From NCBI GenBank assembly GCA_022561385.1, contig JADFRG010000024.1, forward strand, positions 1-41,885: DNA of 41,885 nucleotides, in the 5' to 3' direction. The notes beneath the pieces were generated by a model. The model was given only the letters and a program-made list of their open reading frames with translations, was not told where the DNA came from and searched no databases. Of this stretch, positions 7,900 through 17,318 are shown in pieces. This DNA is from Chloroflexota bacterium. GTDB taxonomy: Bacteria; Chloroflexota; Anaerolineae; Anaerolineales; E44-bin32. The translations under genes and the position numbers were made by a program. Every line of letters begins with the position of its first letter. Position 1 is the stretch's first letter.

Positions 7900-9330
7900 C
7901 TACGGCGAATTAGAACTAGCGTTGCTGAGATCGGCCGCCCGTTCGAAAGCGTTCACGATCGAATAATAGCCGGTGCAGCGGCATAAATTGCCCGTGATGG
8001 ATTGGCGGATCTCCCCCGAATCTGGATCGGGGCGCTCCTCCAGCAGCATGGCCCCCGACATCAAGAATCCGGGCGTGCAATACCCACACTGTACCGCACC
8101 CTCCTCAACGAAACCGCGCTGAATGGGATGTAACGCGCCATCGCTTGACAGACCTTCTACGGTGCGAATCTCGGCGCCGTGGGCCCTTGGAGCGGGGACC
8201 ATGCAGGCCATGACCGCCATACCGTCCAGATCGACGGTGCAGGTGCCGCACTCCCCCTCCGCACAGCCTTCTTTGGTGCCCGTGAGGCTCCCCTCTTCCC
8301 GCAGCAATCGAAGCAGCGTTTTTCCCGAACCCGAATCGAACCGATAAGGGCGGCCGTTAATTACGGTTTCAATTGCGCCGGGATGTACCGTCGACGCAGA
8401 CAGCTCACGCGACCAATGGTACTCGCCCGGTCCCCACAGGGTCACGGGAGCCTCAGGGTAGTCGACCCGCTCGGTTCCTGCGGCCAGGCTTTGCAGTGCC
8501 CGAGCCGTGCAGACGCGCACCATCTCCACTCGATACCGCGCAGAGCTTCGGAGGTCGTCGATGGGAGAGGCAGCCTCGACCGCCAGTTCGCTCGCCCGCT
8601 GGATGGTCTCGGCGTCCAGAGCTCTCCCCCGCAAATACTCCTCCGCCGCTTCCGCCCGCACGATGGTGGGCATCACCGAACCCAAGGCGAGGGAAGCCTC
8701 CACCACCTGGGCCTCCTGTATTTCGAGCACCACGGCCACATTAACAATGGCGATCGCCTGTGCGCGGCGCAAGCCAAGCTTGAAAAACGTCGAACGGCTG
8801 CTCTCGGACGGCGCCTGGAAAGCGATGTCTGCCATGAACTCGTCATCTCGCATGACCGTCTGGCGGACCCCAGTGTAGAACTTGGCAAGCGGGAGCGTAC
8901 GTTCTCCCGCGGCGGATCGCAGAGTCACCTGCGCGTCGAGCGCCATAAGCGGCGTGATCGAATCGTTGGCGGGCGAGCCGGTGATCAAGTTTCCCGCGAC
9001 GGTGGCGCGATTGCGGATCTGTGGCGCGCCCACCTCCCAGCAAGCGCGGGCCAACGTATAAGCGCGGTTTATGATCAGCTTGGAAACGGCGCAATGATTG
9101 TGTGTAACGAGCGGGCCCAGGTGGATCCATCCCTGCTCGTCCATCGTGATCTCGTCCAGCCCGGGGATACGTGTGATGTCGATCAACCCCGTTATGCCGG
9201 GACGCTGGCCGCCCTCGAGCTCCAGAATCAAGTCCGTGGCACCGGCCACAATCCGCGCCGAGCCAGCGTATTTAGCAAGCAATCCAACCGCCTCGTCGGC
9301 AGAACGCACGGTGTGATACTGCCTCCACAT
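7900..9330 (-). CDS. Fused FAD-binding and 2Fe-2S subunit of a molybdenum hydroxylase
   Basis: A 476-aa electron-transfer subunit. Residues 1-290 are the FAD-binding and CO-dehydrogenase-flavoprotein C-terminal domains, with VAGATDL (28-34) and ATVAGNLITGSPANDS (109-124). Residues 320-476 are the two [2Fe-2S] domains: plant-type cluster Cys356, 361, 364, 376 and the second cluster CGYC (415-418) / CRC (450-452). E. coli encodes the two parts as separate XdhB and XdhC proteins, and XdhA-type small subunits usually have the iron-sulfur part first; here FAD comes first. Electrons would pass from the molybdenum centre of the 5084-7297 subunit through the clusters to FAD and on to an acceptor. Start ATG at 9330, without a strong Shine-Dalgarno sequence. 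Confidence 0.92.
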   Translation of the reverse strand: MWRQYHTVRSADEAVGLLAKYAGSARIVAGATDLILELEGGQRPGITGLIDITRIPGLDEITMDEQGWIHLGPLVTHNHCAVSKLIINRAYTLARACWEVGAPQIRNRATVAGNLITGSPANDSITPLMALDAQVTLRSAAGERTLPLAKFYTGVRQTVMRDDEFMADIAFQAPSESSRSTFFKLGLRRAQAIAIVNVAVVLEIQEAQVVEASLALGSVMPTIVRAEAAEEYLRGRALDAETIQRASELAVEAASPIDDLRSSARYRVEMVRVCTARALQSLAAGTERVDYPEAPVTLWGPGEYHWSRELSASTVHPGAIETVINGRPYRFDSGSGKTLLRLLREEGSLTGTKEGCAEGECGTCTVDLDGMAVMACMVPAPRAHGAEIRTVEGLSSDGALHPIQRGFVEEGAVQCGYCTPGFLMSGAMLLEERPDPDSGEIRQSITGNLCRCTGYYSIVNAFERAADLSNASSNSP

Positions 9331-9363
9331 TGTGTGCTCAGCGCTCCATGCAGCAGATGGATT

Positions 9364-10185
9364 TCATGCGTGTTTCCTAATTTTAGGGGCGTCCGCCATA
9401 ACTTCTCCGCTGCCGCCCCGGCGCAACATGATGATCGCGGCCAGCATGCTGACCGCGATTTCCTCTGGCGTTTCGGCGTTGAGTTCGAGACCCATGGGAG
9501 ACACAACCCGCGCGATTTTTTCTTGGGGTATGCCTCGCTCGGCGAGCAGCTTTGCGCATGTATCCCATCGGCGCTTGGACCCGATCACTCCGATATACCC
9601 AGCATCACTGTCTAACAAACCAGGCAGCCCGTCTACATCCACCGGCACGCCGCGCGTGGTCAACAATATGTAGGTCTCGGAGGTGATGTCGATTCTATCC
9701 GGCAACTCGGCCAGCGGGGCCTGAATGTACTCATCTGCGCCCGGCACGGCCTCCGGCGTGGCGAACTCTGGACGGTCGTCCGATACCACGACCCGAAATC
9801 CCAACCAATGGGCCAGATAAGCGACGGAGGCTCCGACGTGGCCTCCACCGACCACAACCACCGTAGATAACGGTCTCACTGCCTCCACAAATACCTCCAC
9901 TTCTCCGCCGCAGACGCCCACGTCTCCCTGCTCGATGTCCCGGAATTCGTAGTGCAGGTTCTTCGGAACACCGTCCCCCAGGGTCTCCAGCGCGGCCTGT
10001 ATCACGCGTCCCTCGAGATCGCCGCCTCCCACGGTTCCTTCGATCCGGCCGTCGGGGTAAATGAGCATCCGGGCCCCTTCGCGCCTGGGAACCGATCCGG
10101 AGGCGCGCACCACGGTGGCCACTGCCACGGGTGTCCCGGCCTCCTGCAGCTTTCCTATTCGGGCAAAGAACCCATCAGAGGACAT
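9364..10185 (-). CDS. XdhC/CoxI-type molybdenum cofactor insertion chaperone
   Basis: A 273-aa XdhC-family protein (in the Rhodobacter sense: the chaperone that binds MoCo, guards its sulfuration and inserts it into xanthine dehydrogenase; not the E. coli iron-sulfur subunit of the same name). The N-terminal domain has GSVPRREGARML (30-41), GTVGGGDLEG (50-59) and VCGGEVEVFVE (91-101). A Rossmann-like C-terminal domain begins with VVVVGGGHVGAS (109-120). It starts at ATG 10185 with CCGGAG 9 nt upstream, 15 nt after the stop of the FeS-Mo fusion gene. It lies between the genes of the two hydroxylases and may serve both. Confidence 0.9.
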   Translation of the reverse strand: MSSDGFFARIGKLQEAGTPVAVATVVRASGSVPRREGARMLIYPDGRIEGTVGGGDLEGRVIQAALETLGDGVPKNLHYEFRDIEQGDVGVCGGEVEVFVEAVRPLSTVVVVGGGHVGASVAYLAHWLGFRVVVSDDRPEFATPEAVPGADEYIQAPLAELPDRIDITSETYILLTTRGVPVDVDGLPGLLDSDAGYIGVIGSKRRWDTCAKLLAERGIPQEKIARVVSPMGLELNAETPEEIAVSMLAAIIMLRRGGSGEVMADAPKIRKHA

Positions 10186-10200
10186 CCGTAATCTCCGGAA

Positions 10201-13197
10201 TCAGGATTTTCCCTCAAGCTCGCGCCACACTCGCTCAGGAGTAATCGGCGCGACGTTTACACTCGCGCCACATGCGTCAAGCACCGCGTTCCCCACCGCG
10301 GGCGCCACTCCGTCCATGGGAATCTCCGCCAGTGCCTTCACTCCAAATGGGTGGGACGGCTCGAAGGTCTCGATGAAAAGAGTCTCCAGCGCGGGCATCT
10401 CCTGCGCGGCGAAGATATGATAATCGGTGAAATCCAACTCACGCGGGCGGCCGGCCTCGTCGTACAGCATCTCCTCGCAGACCGCATAACCGAGCGCCTG
10501 TGTCATGCCGCCTTCAGTTTGGCCTGAAGCGGTCAGCGGATTTACGATCACGCCCGCGTCGACCGCCAAGACCAACCGGTCCACCTTGACCTGGCCCGTA
10601 TCAATATCCACCGTCACTTCTGCAAATTGAGCTGCGAACGGCGGTGGCGAGACCGGTGAGACGTAGGAGGCCACACCCATGATTTGCTCCTGATCCTCAT
10701 GATGTAGGGCATTCAACGCCACCTCTTCCATGGTGACCGAGCGCCCATCCGGAGCCGAGGCCCGGGAGTCGGCCAGAGTGATCTGCTCCGGCTTGACCGC
10801 CTTGCCACCCCGCTGGGAAATCATTCGGGCGGCTCGGGCTCGGATGCGCTCCGCGACTTTTTCCGCCGCACCGACGACGGCCGCGCCGGAAATGTAGGTC
10901 GTGCTGGAGGCATAAGCCCCCTTGTCGAAAGGGGTGAAATCGGTGTCGGAGGAGTAGATCACCAGGTCGTCGAGCGGCACCCCCAGCACCTCCGCCGCCT
11001 GCTGGGCCAACACCGTATCGGATCCCGTGCCCAAATCGGCCGCGCCCACCAACAAATTGAAAGACCCGTCCTCATTAATTTTGATGCTCGCGCCACCCAT
11101 GTCCAGGTAGGGAATCGCGGTCCCATGGATCGCCAGTGCTACCCCGATTCCGCGTCGCAGATAAGGCTTTCCGGAGACCGCGTGCCAGTGCTCCTGGCCG
11201 TACTTTTCGGACCAACCCGTGGCGGCGATCCCCTGCGCCACGCACTCTTCCAGCCCGTTGGTGTGGATGGTCTCCGGCACCGGTTTTCGGCCTTCGGACC
11301 AGGCGGTGCTGAATGGCTGAAGTTCTCCCGCTCGAAGTGCGTTTTTCAGCCGAAACTCAAGCGGGTCCAGATCAAGCTGCCTCGCAATAGTTTCCATGTG
11401 GCGCTCGACGGCCCAGCAGCCCTGCGGCACGCCATATCCGCGGTAGGCGCCAGAAGGTGGCGTATTGGTGTATACCACGTCGGCGTGGAAGAGAATGTTG
11501 GGGGCTTCCCGAAATTCGCCATCCCCCACGTAAAGCGCCATGCCCTTATGGCCTGTGTTGCCGGTCACGGTCAACGCGTGACAGCCATAGGCACCGGTGT
11601 CGCTCAGACAAAACATCTCGTTGGCCGTGATCGTTCCGTCATTCTTTACGCCGGTTTTCATCCTTATTCGCATCGGATGGCGCGACCGGGCCGCATGGAA
11701 TTCTTCTGCGCGCGTGTATTCGAAACGAACGGGGCGCCCGGTGGCGATCGTCAGATGCGCGGCGACATCTTCGATCATCACCTCCTGCTTGCCACCAAAT
11801 CCACCGCCGATGCGGGGCTTGATCACTCGGATGCGCTTGGGAGGCAACCCGAGTACAGGCGCCAGCTGCCGTCGGACATGAAATGGGACCTGCGTGCTGG
11901 TCCGGATGACCAGGCGGTCGTCTTCATCCCAATAGGTTAGAACCACGTGCGGTTCGATGGACGCCTGTTGGACCTTGGGGACCTCATATTCTCCCTCGAC
12001 GATAAGGTCCGCTTGTTCAAATCCCTTCTCGACGTCGCCGATTTCAATATGGATTTCGGCCGCCAGGTTGCGGCTGGCATCGGACTTATCGAAATCGACA
12101 TACTCCTTCTGATCATGGATCTTCGGCGCCCCCTCTGCCATGGCCTGGCGCGGATCCAGGATCGGAGTTAGCTCCTCATATTGGACCTCGATCAGCTCCA
12201 GCGCTTCCTCGGCCGCTTGCACGCTCTCGGCCGCGACCAGCGCCACTCGGTCGCCAACGAAGCGCACCTTATTGTCCAGGGAGAATGTGTCGAGCGGCCC
12301 GGGGATGGGATCCGATTGCCCGGCGGTCGAATACACCACACGCGGGAGATCCTCCCAGGTGAGCACGGCCGCGACGCCGGGGTGTTCTCTTGCTCTGGAC
12401 GTGTCGATGCTCTTGATTCGCGCATGCGCCAAGGGGCTCTTCAAGATCTTGGCGATCAACATTCCGCGCATTTCTATATCGGCCGCAAAGGCCGGCTTGC
12501 CCTGGACCAGCTTGACCGCGTCAACTTTTCGCGCCGGTGTGCCCACAATTCGGAGCGACTCGGCCTCGGGGGCTACTTTAATGCGCGGCATTACGCGGGT
12601 CGCGAGCTCCAGCCCCCCGCCCCGTACGTCCATGGAGGGGCTACCATCGTTTGGCGGGCCAAACAGCTCCGCCGGCGCCGGAATTCTGCCGTCGATGGGT
12701 TCGGGAGTCTCTCCGCGCAATACGGCGGCCGCGCGCAGGATCGCCTGAACCGGCTTCAAGTAACCGGTACAGCGGCAAAGTATTCCAGAGAGCGCCTCAC
12801 GGACCTCGGACTCGTCGGGATTTGGGTTGTTGGAAATTAATGATTGCGCGGCCAGCACCATCGCCGGTGTGCAGTAGCCGCATTGAATGGCGCCCGTCTC
12901 AATAAAGGCCTCCTGAATGGGGCTCAGGCCCTCGGTGCGCCGCCATCCAAGCTCAGGGTGCTGCCCGACGACTTCGATGGTCTGAAGGTCCTTTCCAACT
13001 GCCTGGGCGGCCAATAAGACGCAGCTGTTCACCGGCTCTCCATCGATCAACACCGTGCAGGCGCCGCACTCTCCGGTCTCGCAGCCGTGTTTGACACCAA
13101 AAACCGCTAATTGATCGCGTAGTGCGGCCAGCAGGGGTGTGGATGCGGGGACATCCAATTCGACCTGCTCATTGTTCAGGCGAAATTCGATCCTCAT
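10201..13197 (-). CDS. XdhD-like fused 2Fe-2S/molybdopterin hydroxylase
   Basis: A 998-aa protein joining the iron-sulfur and molybdenum subunits, as in E. coli XdhD. Plant-type cluster Cys39, 44, 47, 59; second cluster Cys106, 109, 141, 143; a linker to about 215; then the hammerhead and molybdopterin domains with GGGFGGKQE (464-472), GAYRGYGVPQ (583-592) and the catalytic Glu958 in FGVKALAEIP. The Phe that stacks on purine in classical XDH (RGF) is Tyr here (RGYG), so the substrate could differ. The frame is open to a TTG at 13233, but the ATG at 13197 has AAGGA 9 nt upstream and fits family N-termini. The FAD partner is the gene just upstream (13250-14011). Its neighbours yqeB, yqeC, mocA and ssnA point to the selenium-dependent hydroxylase type. 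Confidence 0.92.
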   Translation of the reverse strand: MRIEFRLNNEQVELDVPASTPLLAALRDQLAVFGVKHGCETGECGACTVLIDGEPVNSCVLLAAQAVGKDLQTIEVVGQHPELGWRRTEGLSPIQEAFIETGAIQCGYCTPAMVLAAQSLISNNPNPDESEVREALSGILCRCTGYLKPVQAILRAAAVLRGETPEPIDGRIPAPAELFGPPNDGSPSMDVRGGGLELATRVMPRIKVAPEAESLRIVGTPARKVDAVKLVQGKPAFAADIEMRGMLIAKILKSPLAHARIKSIDTSRAREHPGVAAVLTWEDLPRVVYSTAGQSDPIPGPLDTFSLDNKVRFVGDRVALVAAESVQAAEEALELIEVQYEELTPILDPRQAMAEGAPKIHDQKEYVDFDKSDASRNLAAEIHIEIGDVEKGFEQADLIVEGEYEVPKVQQASIEPHVVLTYWDEDDRLVIRTSTQVPFHVRRQLAPVLGLPPKRIRVIKPRIGGGFGGKQEVMIEDVAAHLTIATGRPVRFEYTRAEEFHAARSRHPMRIRMKTGVKNDGTITANEMFCLSDTGAYGCHALTVTGNTGHKGMALYVGDGEFREAPNILFHADVVYTNTPPSGAYRGYGVPQGCWAVERHMETIARQLDLDPLEFRLKNALRAGELQPFSTAWSEGRKPVPETIHTNGLEECVAQGIAATGWSEKYGQEHWHAVSGKPYLRRGIGVALAIHGTAIPYLDMGGASIKINEDGSFNLLVGAADLGTGSDTVLAQQAAEVLGVPLDDLVIYSSDTDFTPFDKGAYASSTTYISGAAVVGAAEKVAERIRARAARMISQRGGKAVKPEQITLADSRASAPDGRSVTMEEVALNALHHEDQEQIMGVASYVSPVSPPPFAAQFAEVTVDIDTGQVKVDRLVLAVDAGVIVNPLTASGQTEGGMTQALGYAVCEEMLYDEAGRPRELDFTDYHIFAAQEMPALETLFIETFEPSHPFGVKALAEIPMDGVAPAVGNAVLDACGASVNVAPITPERVWRELEGKS

Positions 13198-13249
13198 GGG
13201 AGCAGGTCCTTCGCCGCGCACGGACGAAGCCAAATCGCGGGTGCACTCC

Positions 13250-14011
13250 TCATTCCAAGTCCAGCTCCTTCAGCAGCCTGGTGACCAGAGTAGCGCCGGC
13301 CGCGGCACGATATTCGGAGCTTGCCCACTGATCGCCGGCATCGGCCAACATCGAACGCGCCTGATCCGCGGCCTCCTGCGCGTCGGGCGTCTCGTCCCAC
13401 GACATAAGCTGCGGGTGGGCTCCGTAGCCACCCAGCGCAATCCGAACCGCCGCCCGCTCCTGAGCGACCCCAACGGCAACTCCAATTATGGGACGATCTG
13501 CGGGCGATCGTGCCACCTGCGCATATCGCAACCGGTCTGGTAAAACGGCGTGGACCGCGGTGATCAATTTGCCGCGGGTCCGGTCGTCACCCCGCCCCAG
13601 CACCTCATCCAGCGGTACCCGCTCGTCACCGGGGGCAAATTGCAACTCGGTATTGAGAGCCAGGAGGACGGTCAGCAGCGGCGAGCGACCATCGCCGGTC
13701 ACGATCGTCCCAGCCACGGTTGCCATGTTGCGAATATTCCAGCCGGCTTCGAGCCGGGCAGCTCTCGCCAGGTCTTCCGGGAGGTGGGAGGCATATTCGA
13801 CCAGCCCCTGAAGGGTGGCGGTCCCCCCGAATACTATGCCCATATCTGTGGTTTCGATCCGGTTGAGCCCCAGATCCTGAAGATCAACCAGGCCCACGAT
13901 CCCGCGCAGGCGGGCCGTGAGCCGCGTGCCGCCAGCCAGTGGCACGCCCTTTGTTAACAAAGCCAGGGCTTCGTCGAGCGTTTTAGGTCGGTGGTAGTCG
14001 AGGGAGGTCAT
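13250..14011 (-). CDS. FAD-binding subunit of molybdenum hydroxylase (YgfM-like)
   Basis: A 253-aa FAD-binding-5 type protein, the size of E. coli YgfM. It has the FAD loop PLAGGTRL (about 24-31) and the second FAD motif NIRNMATVAGTIVTG (about 92-106), but the C-terminal CO-dehydrogenase-flavoprotein domain is short. It lies about 50 nt upstream of the XdhD-like gene, the same pairing as xdhD/ygfM in E. coli, so it most likely carries electrons from that enzyme. Start ATG at 14011 with GAGG-type sequence in the short gap after the thioesterase gene. Confidence 0.85.
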   Translation of the reverse strand: MTSLDYHRPKTLDEALALLTKGVPLAGGTRLTARLRGIVGLVDLQDLGLNRIETTDMGIVFGGTATLQGLVEYASHLPEDLARAARLEAGWNIRNMATVAGTIVTGDGRSPLLTVLLALNTELQFAPGDERVPLDEVLGRGDDRTRGKLITAVHAVLPDRLRYAQVARSPADRPIIGVAVGVAQERAAVRIALGGYGAHPQLMSWDETPDAQEAADQARSMLADAGDQWASSEYRAAAGATLVTRLLKELDLE

Positions 14012-14071
14012 GGATTCGCTCGAGTGTCGTGCGGCCGCCGGAGGGCGTGGGCCCGCCGCACGAGACGAAAT

Positions 14072-14554
14072 TCAGTCCGGGTACACCTTCCAACCCAGCC
14101 GTTCCAGCTCGCTCTCCTCAACAAACGGATCCGGATAATTAACCATCAGCACCTCTACTTCTGCTCCCAGGCTTCCGTCCGGGAGCCGCAGCTCGGCCAC
14201 CGCCTTCGAGGCTCTGCCGCCCTCACGTTCGATCCGTCCGATGATCTGCAGCGGTTCTCCGGTCGGAACATTCTTTCGGTATCGGAGCGTCATCCGGGCG
14301 GTCACCTTGAAATCGTTCGGGTCTTCCACCATGGCGGCCCGGGTGGCCACCTCGTCCAGCATGGCGGCCACGATGCCACCATGTACGGTGCCCGGATACC
14401 CCTGGAACTGCTCCGGCACCGTCACTTCGGCAATCACCGATCCGTTAACATCATGATAAAACGCCATGCGGAGCCCGGAATGGTTCTCAACCCCGCAGAC
14501 GAAACAGTGTTTGGAATTGGGTTGTTTGGTAAGCGTTTGAGCGGCTTCTGCCAT
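14072..14554 (-). CDS. PaaI/THEM4-type hotdog thioesterase
   Basis: A 160-aa single hotdog-fold protein with the family motif VHGGIVAAMLDEVATRAA (57-74), where HGG forms the oxyanion region and Asp67/Glu68 are the candidate catalytic acids. Near the N-terminus is CFVCG (17-21), a Cys pair often seen in this subgroup. Such enzymes hydrolyse acyl-CoA thioesters. The substrate is not readable from sequence, and its link to the purine/F420 genes is only positional: 15 nt after the luciferase-like gene, with GGAG before the ATG at 14554. Confidence 0.8.
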   Translation of the reverse strand: MAEAAQTLTKQPNSKHCFVCGVENHSGLRMAFYHDVNGSVIAEVTVPEQFQGYPGTVHGGIVAAMLDEVATRAAMVEDPNDFKVTARMTLRYRKNVPTGEPLQIIGRIEREGGRASKAVAELRLPDGSLGAEVEVLMVNYPDPFVEESELERLGWKVYPD

Positions 14555-14569
14555 GTGGGGCTCCGGGGA

Positions 14570-15574
14570 TCAGCTCAACGGGCTGAAGGTATCTATCAAG
14601 AGATCGACATCTCCGCCGACCGGATAGAGGATGGGGGCGGTGGCCCCGTGATCGATGTATTCTTGAACCTTAGCGCGCGCATCTTCCGGAGTTCCCGAAG
14701 CCGTGATGTGTGTAATCAGTTCGTCGGTCACCAGATGTTTTGCGGCTTTAATTTGCTCGTGTGTCGCGGGCCAGCCCAGGATGGACTGGATCTCGGTCAC
14801 GACCTCCTCAGAGACTCCGCTGGCTTTGGCGATGTGTGGCTGCTGAGCCAGGTATTGAGTCAGGAGCTCGCGGGTCGTATCCATGGCCAGCTCCCGGTCG
14901 GGATCCACAGAACAAACCACAAGCTGGGGTCGATCGAGATCATCGAACGCGCGCCCGGCGCGCTTGGCTCCGATCTCCAGATGCTCCAGCGCCCCATCGT
15001 TGTATTCGGGCGGGACGCAGTAATTCAACACCACCCCGTCGCTGATCTCGCCGGCGAGTTCCATCATCTTCGGTCCGGTGGCCCCAATCAGGATCGGGAC
15101 CTCTCGCGGCTCCCTGCGACCATGAATTACGTCCAGTTCGATTCCCTCCACGGAATGGAATTCGCCGTGGAAGGTAACGCTTTCCATATTGAGCAGTCTG
15201 CGCAGCAGCTCGACCGTCTCGCGCATTGCGGCCAGCGGTTTCCGCCTCTCAATACCGACTTTTTTGGCAAGTGGGTCCCACCAGGCGCCGATTCCACAGA
15301 TCACACGCCCGGGGGCCAGGTCGTCCAGGGTCAGGAAGGTGGCGGCCAGTAATCCTATATTACGGGTCCAATTATTGATTACTCCCGAACCTACTTTGAG
15401 CTTCTCGGTTACTGCGGCATAGGCCGCCATAGGCACGATGGCATCCCGCACGAGCCGGGACTCGGCCTGCCAAACGGCCTCGAAGCCCTTTTCCTCCGCA
15501 TATTGAGCGTAGCGCAAGCCGTCGCGGAGATCGTGCGCGTCCTGCAAGTAGAGAGCGACCCGTTCGATAGCCAA
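14570..15574 (-). CDS. LLM-class (luciferase-like, Mer-type) F420-dependent oxidoreductase
   Basis: A 334-aa TIM-barrel protein of the bacterial luciferase superfamily, closest in style to F420-dependent methylene-H4MPT reductase-like and glucose-6-phosphate dehydrogenase-like enzymes. Visible marks are [20 protein letters not shown] (26-45), [19 protein letters not shown] (59-77), [14 protein letters not shown] and the [19 protein letters not shown] segment. It sits 4 nt after cofC and downstream of the other F420 genes, which supports F420 rather than FMN as the hydride carrier. The start is TTG at 15574, with AAGGAG 8 nt upstream and no better in-frame codon. Substrate unknown. Confidence 0.85.
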   Translation of the reverse strand: MAIERVALYLQDAHDLRDGLRYAQYAEEKGFEAVWQAESRLVRDAIVPMAAYAAVTEKLKVGSGVINNWTRNIGLLAATFLTLDDLAPGRVICGIGAWWDPLAKKVGIERRKPLAAMRETVELLRRLLNMESVTFHGEFHSVEGIELDVIHGRREPREVPILIGATGPKMMELAGEISDGVVLNYCVPPEYNDGALEHLEIGAKRAGRAFDDLDRPQLVVCSVDPDRELAMDTTRELLTQYLAQQPHIAKASGVSEEVVTEIQSILGWPATHEQIKAAKHLVTDELITHITASGTPEDARAKVQEYIDHGATAPILYPVGGDVDLLIDTFSPLS

Positions 15575-15578
15575 ATTC

Positions 15579-16190
15579 CTACTCCTTAACTAGAGCAAAA
15601 CGATCTCGATATATTTCCAGGTCTTCGGGGACATCTACATCCAGACCGAGCGCGGGCAATTCAACGATCTCAATTCGAGCGCCGCTGGCCTCTGCTCGTC
15701 GGAGGTGTCGATTAAAACTGTTCGGCCCGAAAGCATATTCTATCGTGGCGAGTGGGGTCACCAACAGCGCGTTCGTCCCGCGGCCTCTCCGATCCGGCGA
15801 GACGGCAACCACCGGCGGGTCCTGGGCGTGGTCGATCAAGGCCCTTACATCGGCGGCGCGTATCAACGGCAGATCCGCGGGCAGCACTAAAACCGCCTTT
15901 ACCTCTGCCTCGCGTACGATCGCCGTCGCCTGGTTGAGGGCCTTGTTAAGCGCGGGGGTACCCTGCTCTTTGAGCGCCGCTGCGTTCTGCCCCTTCGCCA
16001 GGGCCAGAACCTTCGGATCCGCGCTTACGACCAGCGTCCGCTGGACCTCCGGAATTTCCGCAAGTACCTGCAGCGTATTCAGCAGCATTCCTCGGCTGAG
16101 CTCCGTGCGTTGGCTCGGCGTCAGTACCCCTTGCAAACGGGATTTACTTTTATCCAGCGCCTTGACCGGCACGATGGCCCACAGGCTCAT
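15579..16190 (-). CDS. cofC: 2-phospho-L-lactate/phosphoenolpyruvate guanylyltransferase
   Basis: A 203-aa CofC/FbiD nucleotidyltransferase that activates 2-phospholactate, PEP or a related C3 acid with GTP for F420 synthesis. The N-terminal pattern [14 protein letters not shown] (7-20) is the family's GTP-binding signature. Later parts are [21 protein letters not shown] and [17 protein letters not shown]; the end has [10 protein letters not shown]. The ATG at 16190 overlaps the cofD stop by 4 nt (ATGA), so the two are translationally coupled. Which C3 acid is used cannot be told here; the adjacent nitroreductase favours the PEP/dehydro-F420 route. Confidence 0.92.
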   Translation of the reverse strand: MSLWAIVPVKALDKSKSRLQGVLTPSQRTELSRGMLLNTLQVLAEIPEVQRTLVVSADPKVLALAKGQNAAALKEQGTPALNKALNQATAIVREAEVKAVLVLPADLPLIRAADVRALIDHAQDPPVVAVSPDRRGRGTNALLVTPLATIEYAFGPNSFNRHLRRAEASGARIEIVELPALGLDVDVPEDLEIYRDRFALVKE

Positions 16191-17122
16191 AACGCGAGCT
16201 CCAATTCGCCAACAAATTCCAGTACTTCTTGCGCCAGCCGCCGCCGGGCCTGGCCTGAATCCATCACCGTATTTGTAACGAAGGGCTGCATGCCGATGGA
16301 GCGGATCGCTTCCATCTGCTCCGCGTCGACCGCGTCGATCACGAAGGCATCCAGTCCGGAATAATGCTCCGCCACGGCGAGAGCAGAAGGTTCCACTCCT
16401 AATTCTGCGTACATCTTTGCCGCGGGGCCTTTGATCGCGTTTCCGCCAACAATCGACGATATCCCAATGGTCGGCCTGGCCTGGACGGCTGCGCCAATTC
16501 CGGGCACCGCCAGGATGGGGTCCAGGCTCACCCAGGGATTGGAGGGACAGAAGATCACAACATCCGCAGCCTCCAGGGCCCGGCTCACTCCCGGAGCAGG
16601 CGCGGCGGTGTCCGCCCCACGGAATTCGAAGCCGCGCACCACGGGTTCGCAGGCTCGCGCGACGAAATACTCCTGAAATGCCAATTCGCCTTCATCGGTG
16701 TGCACCATGGTTCGGACGGGTTCGTCGGACATCGGAAGTATAGGCACGGATATGCCCAGCCTTTCCGAAAGCTCCGCCGTGACGTGGGAAAGCGTTTCCC
16801 CCTTCCGCAGCCTGCGGGTGCGCTCCATGTGGAGCGCCAGGTCCCGATCCCCCAGCCGAAACCAGGTGGGGCCTCCCAGAGTCTCGAAGGTTTCCAGGAA
16901 GGCCCACGACTCGTCCGCGCGGCCCCACCCCGTTTCCGGGTTGGCCAATCCGGCCAGGGTATACATCACAGTGTCTAGGTCGGGCGAGATGTTCAACCCC
17001 AGGTGCTCGAAATCGTCACCGGTATTAACGATCACGGTGAGGTCCCCGGCCGGCAACACCGCCGCCAGACCATCAACCAACTTTGCGCCCCCCACCCCGC
17101 CCGCCAGGGCGACGACTTTCAT
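16187..17122 (-). CDS. cofD: 2-phospho-L-lactate transferase (F420-0 synthesis)
   Basis: A 311-aa CofD/FbiA enzyme that joins the activated C3 acid to the deazaflavin FO, giving (dehydro-)F420-0. It has the N-terminal substrate-binding loop LAGGVGGAKLVDGL (5-18), NTGDDFEHLGLNISPDLDT, and FCPSNPWVSLDPILAVPGI in the second half. Its length matches the family. A separate FO synthase (CofG/CofH or FbiC) is not in the window. The 195 nt in front of it (17123-17318) hold only a poor 29-codon frame that I do not call. Confidence 0.93.
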   Translation of the reverse strand: MKVVALAGGVGGAKLVDGLAAVLPAGDLTVIVNTGDDFEHLGLNISPDLDTVMYTLAGLANPETGWGRADESWAFLETFETLGGPTWFRLGDRDLALHMERTRRLRKGETLSHVTAELSERLGISVPILPMSDEPVRTMVHTDEGELAFQEYFVARACEPVVRGFEFRGADTAAPAPGVSRALEAADVVIFCPSNPWVSLDPILAVPGIGAAVQARPTIGISSIVGGNAIKGPAAKMYAELGVEPSALAVAEHYSGLDAFVIDAVDAEQMEAIRSIGMQPFVTNTVMDSGQARRRLAQEVLEFVGELELAL

Positions 17123-17318
17123 AAGTGTCTCTCTCTAATGAAGGAGGCGGTCCGATTGCCCGATTTCGTCATCAACTCATATCCCCTGCCATCCGCATCC
17201 TTTTAAGTCTCCACACTCCGCGCGACCCCGTGCCTGCCATTCGCACCGCAGGAATTCCAATCGCAAAATCCTCGTTTGGCTGCTTCCTGCACCTTCGTAT
17301 GGCTATGCGCCAGGCCAC

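Noticed and set aside
8179-9615. 478-codon plus-strand open frame
   Set aside because: It lies opposite the clear FAD/2Fe-2S fusion and XdhC genes; its translation is Arg/His/Gly-rich without family features. It is a high-GC shadow frame.
13991-15352. 453-codon plus-strand open frame
   Set aside because: Antisense to the thioesterase and LLM genes, low-complexity His/Arg-rich product, no start signal; shadow frame.
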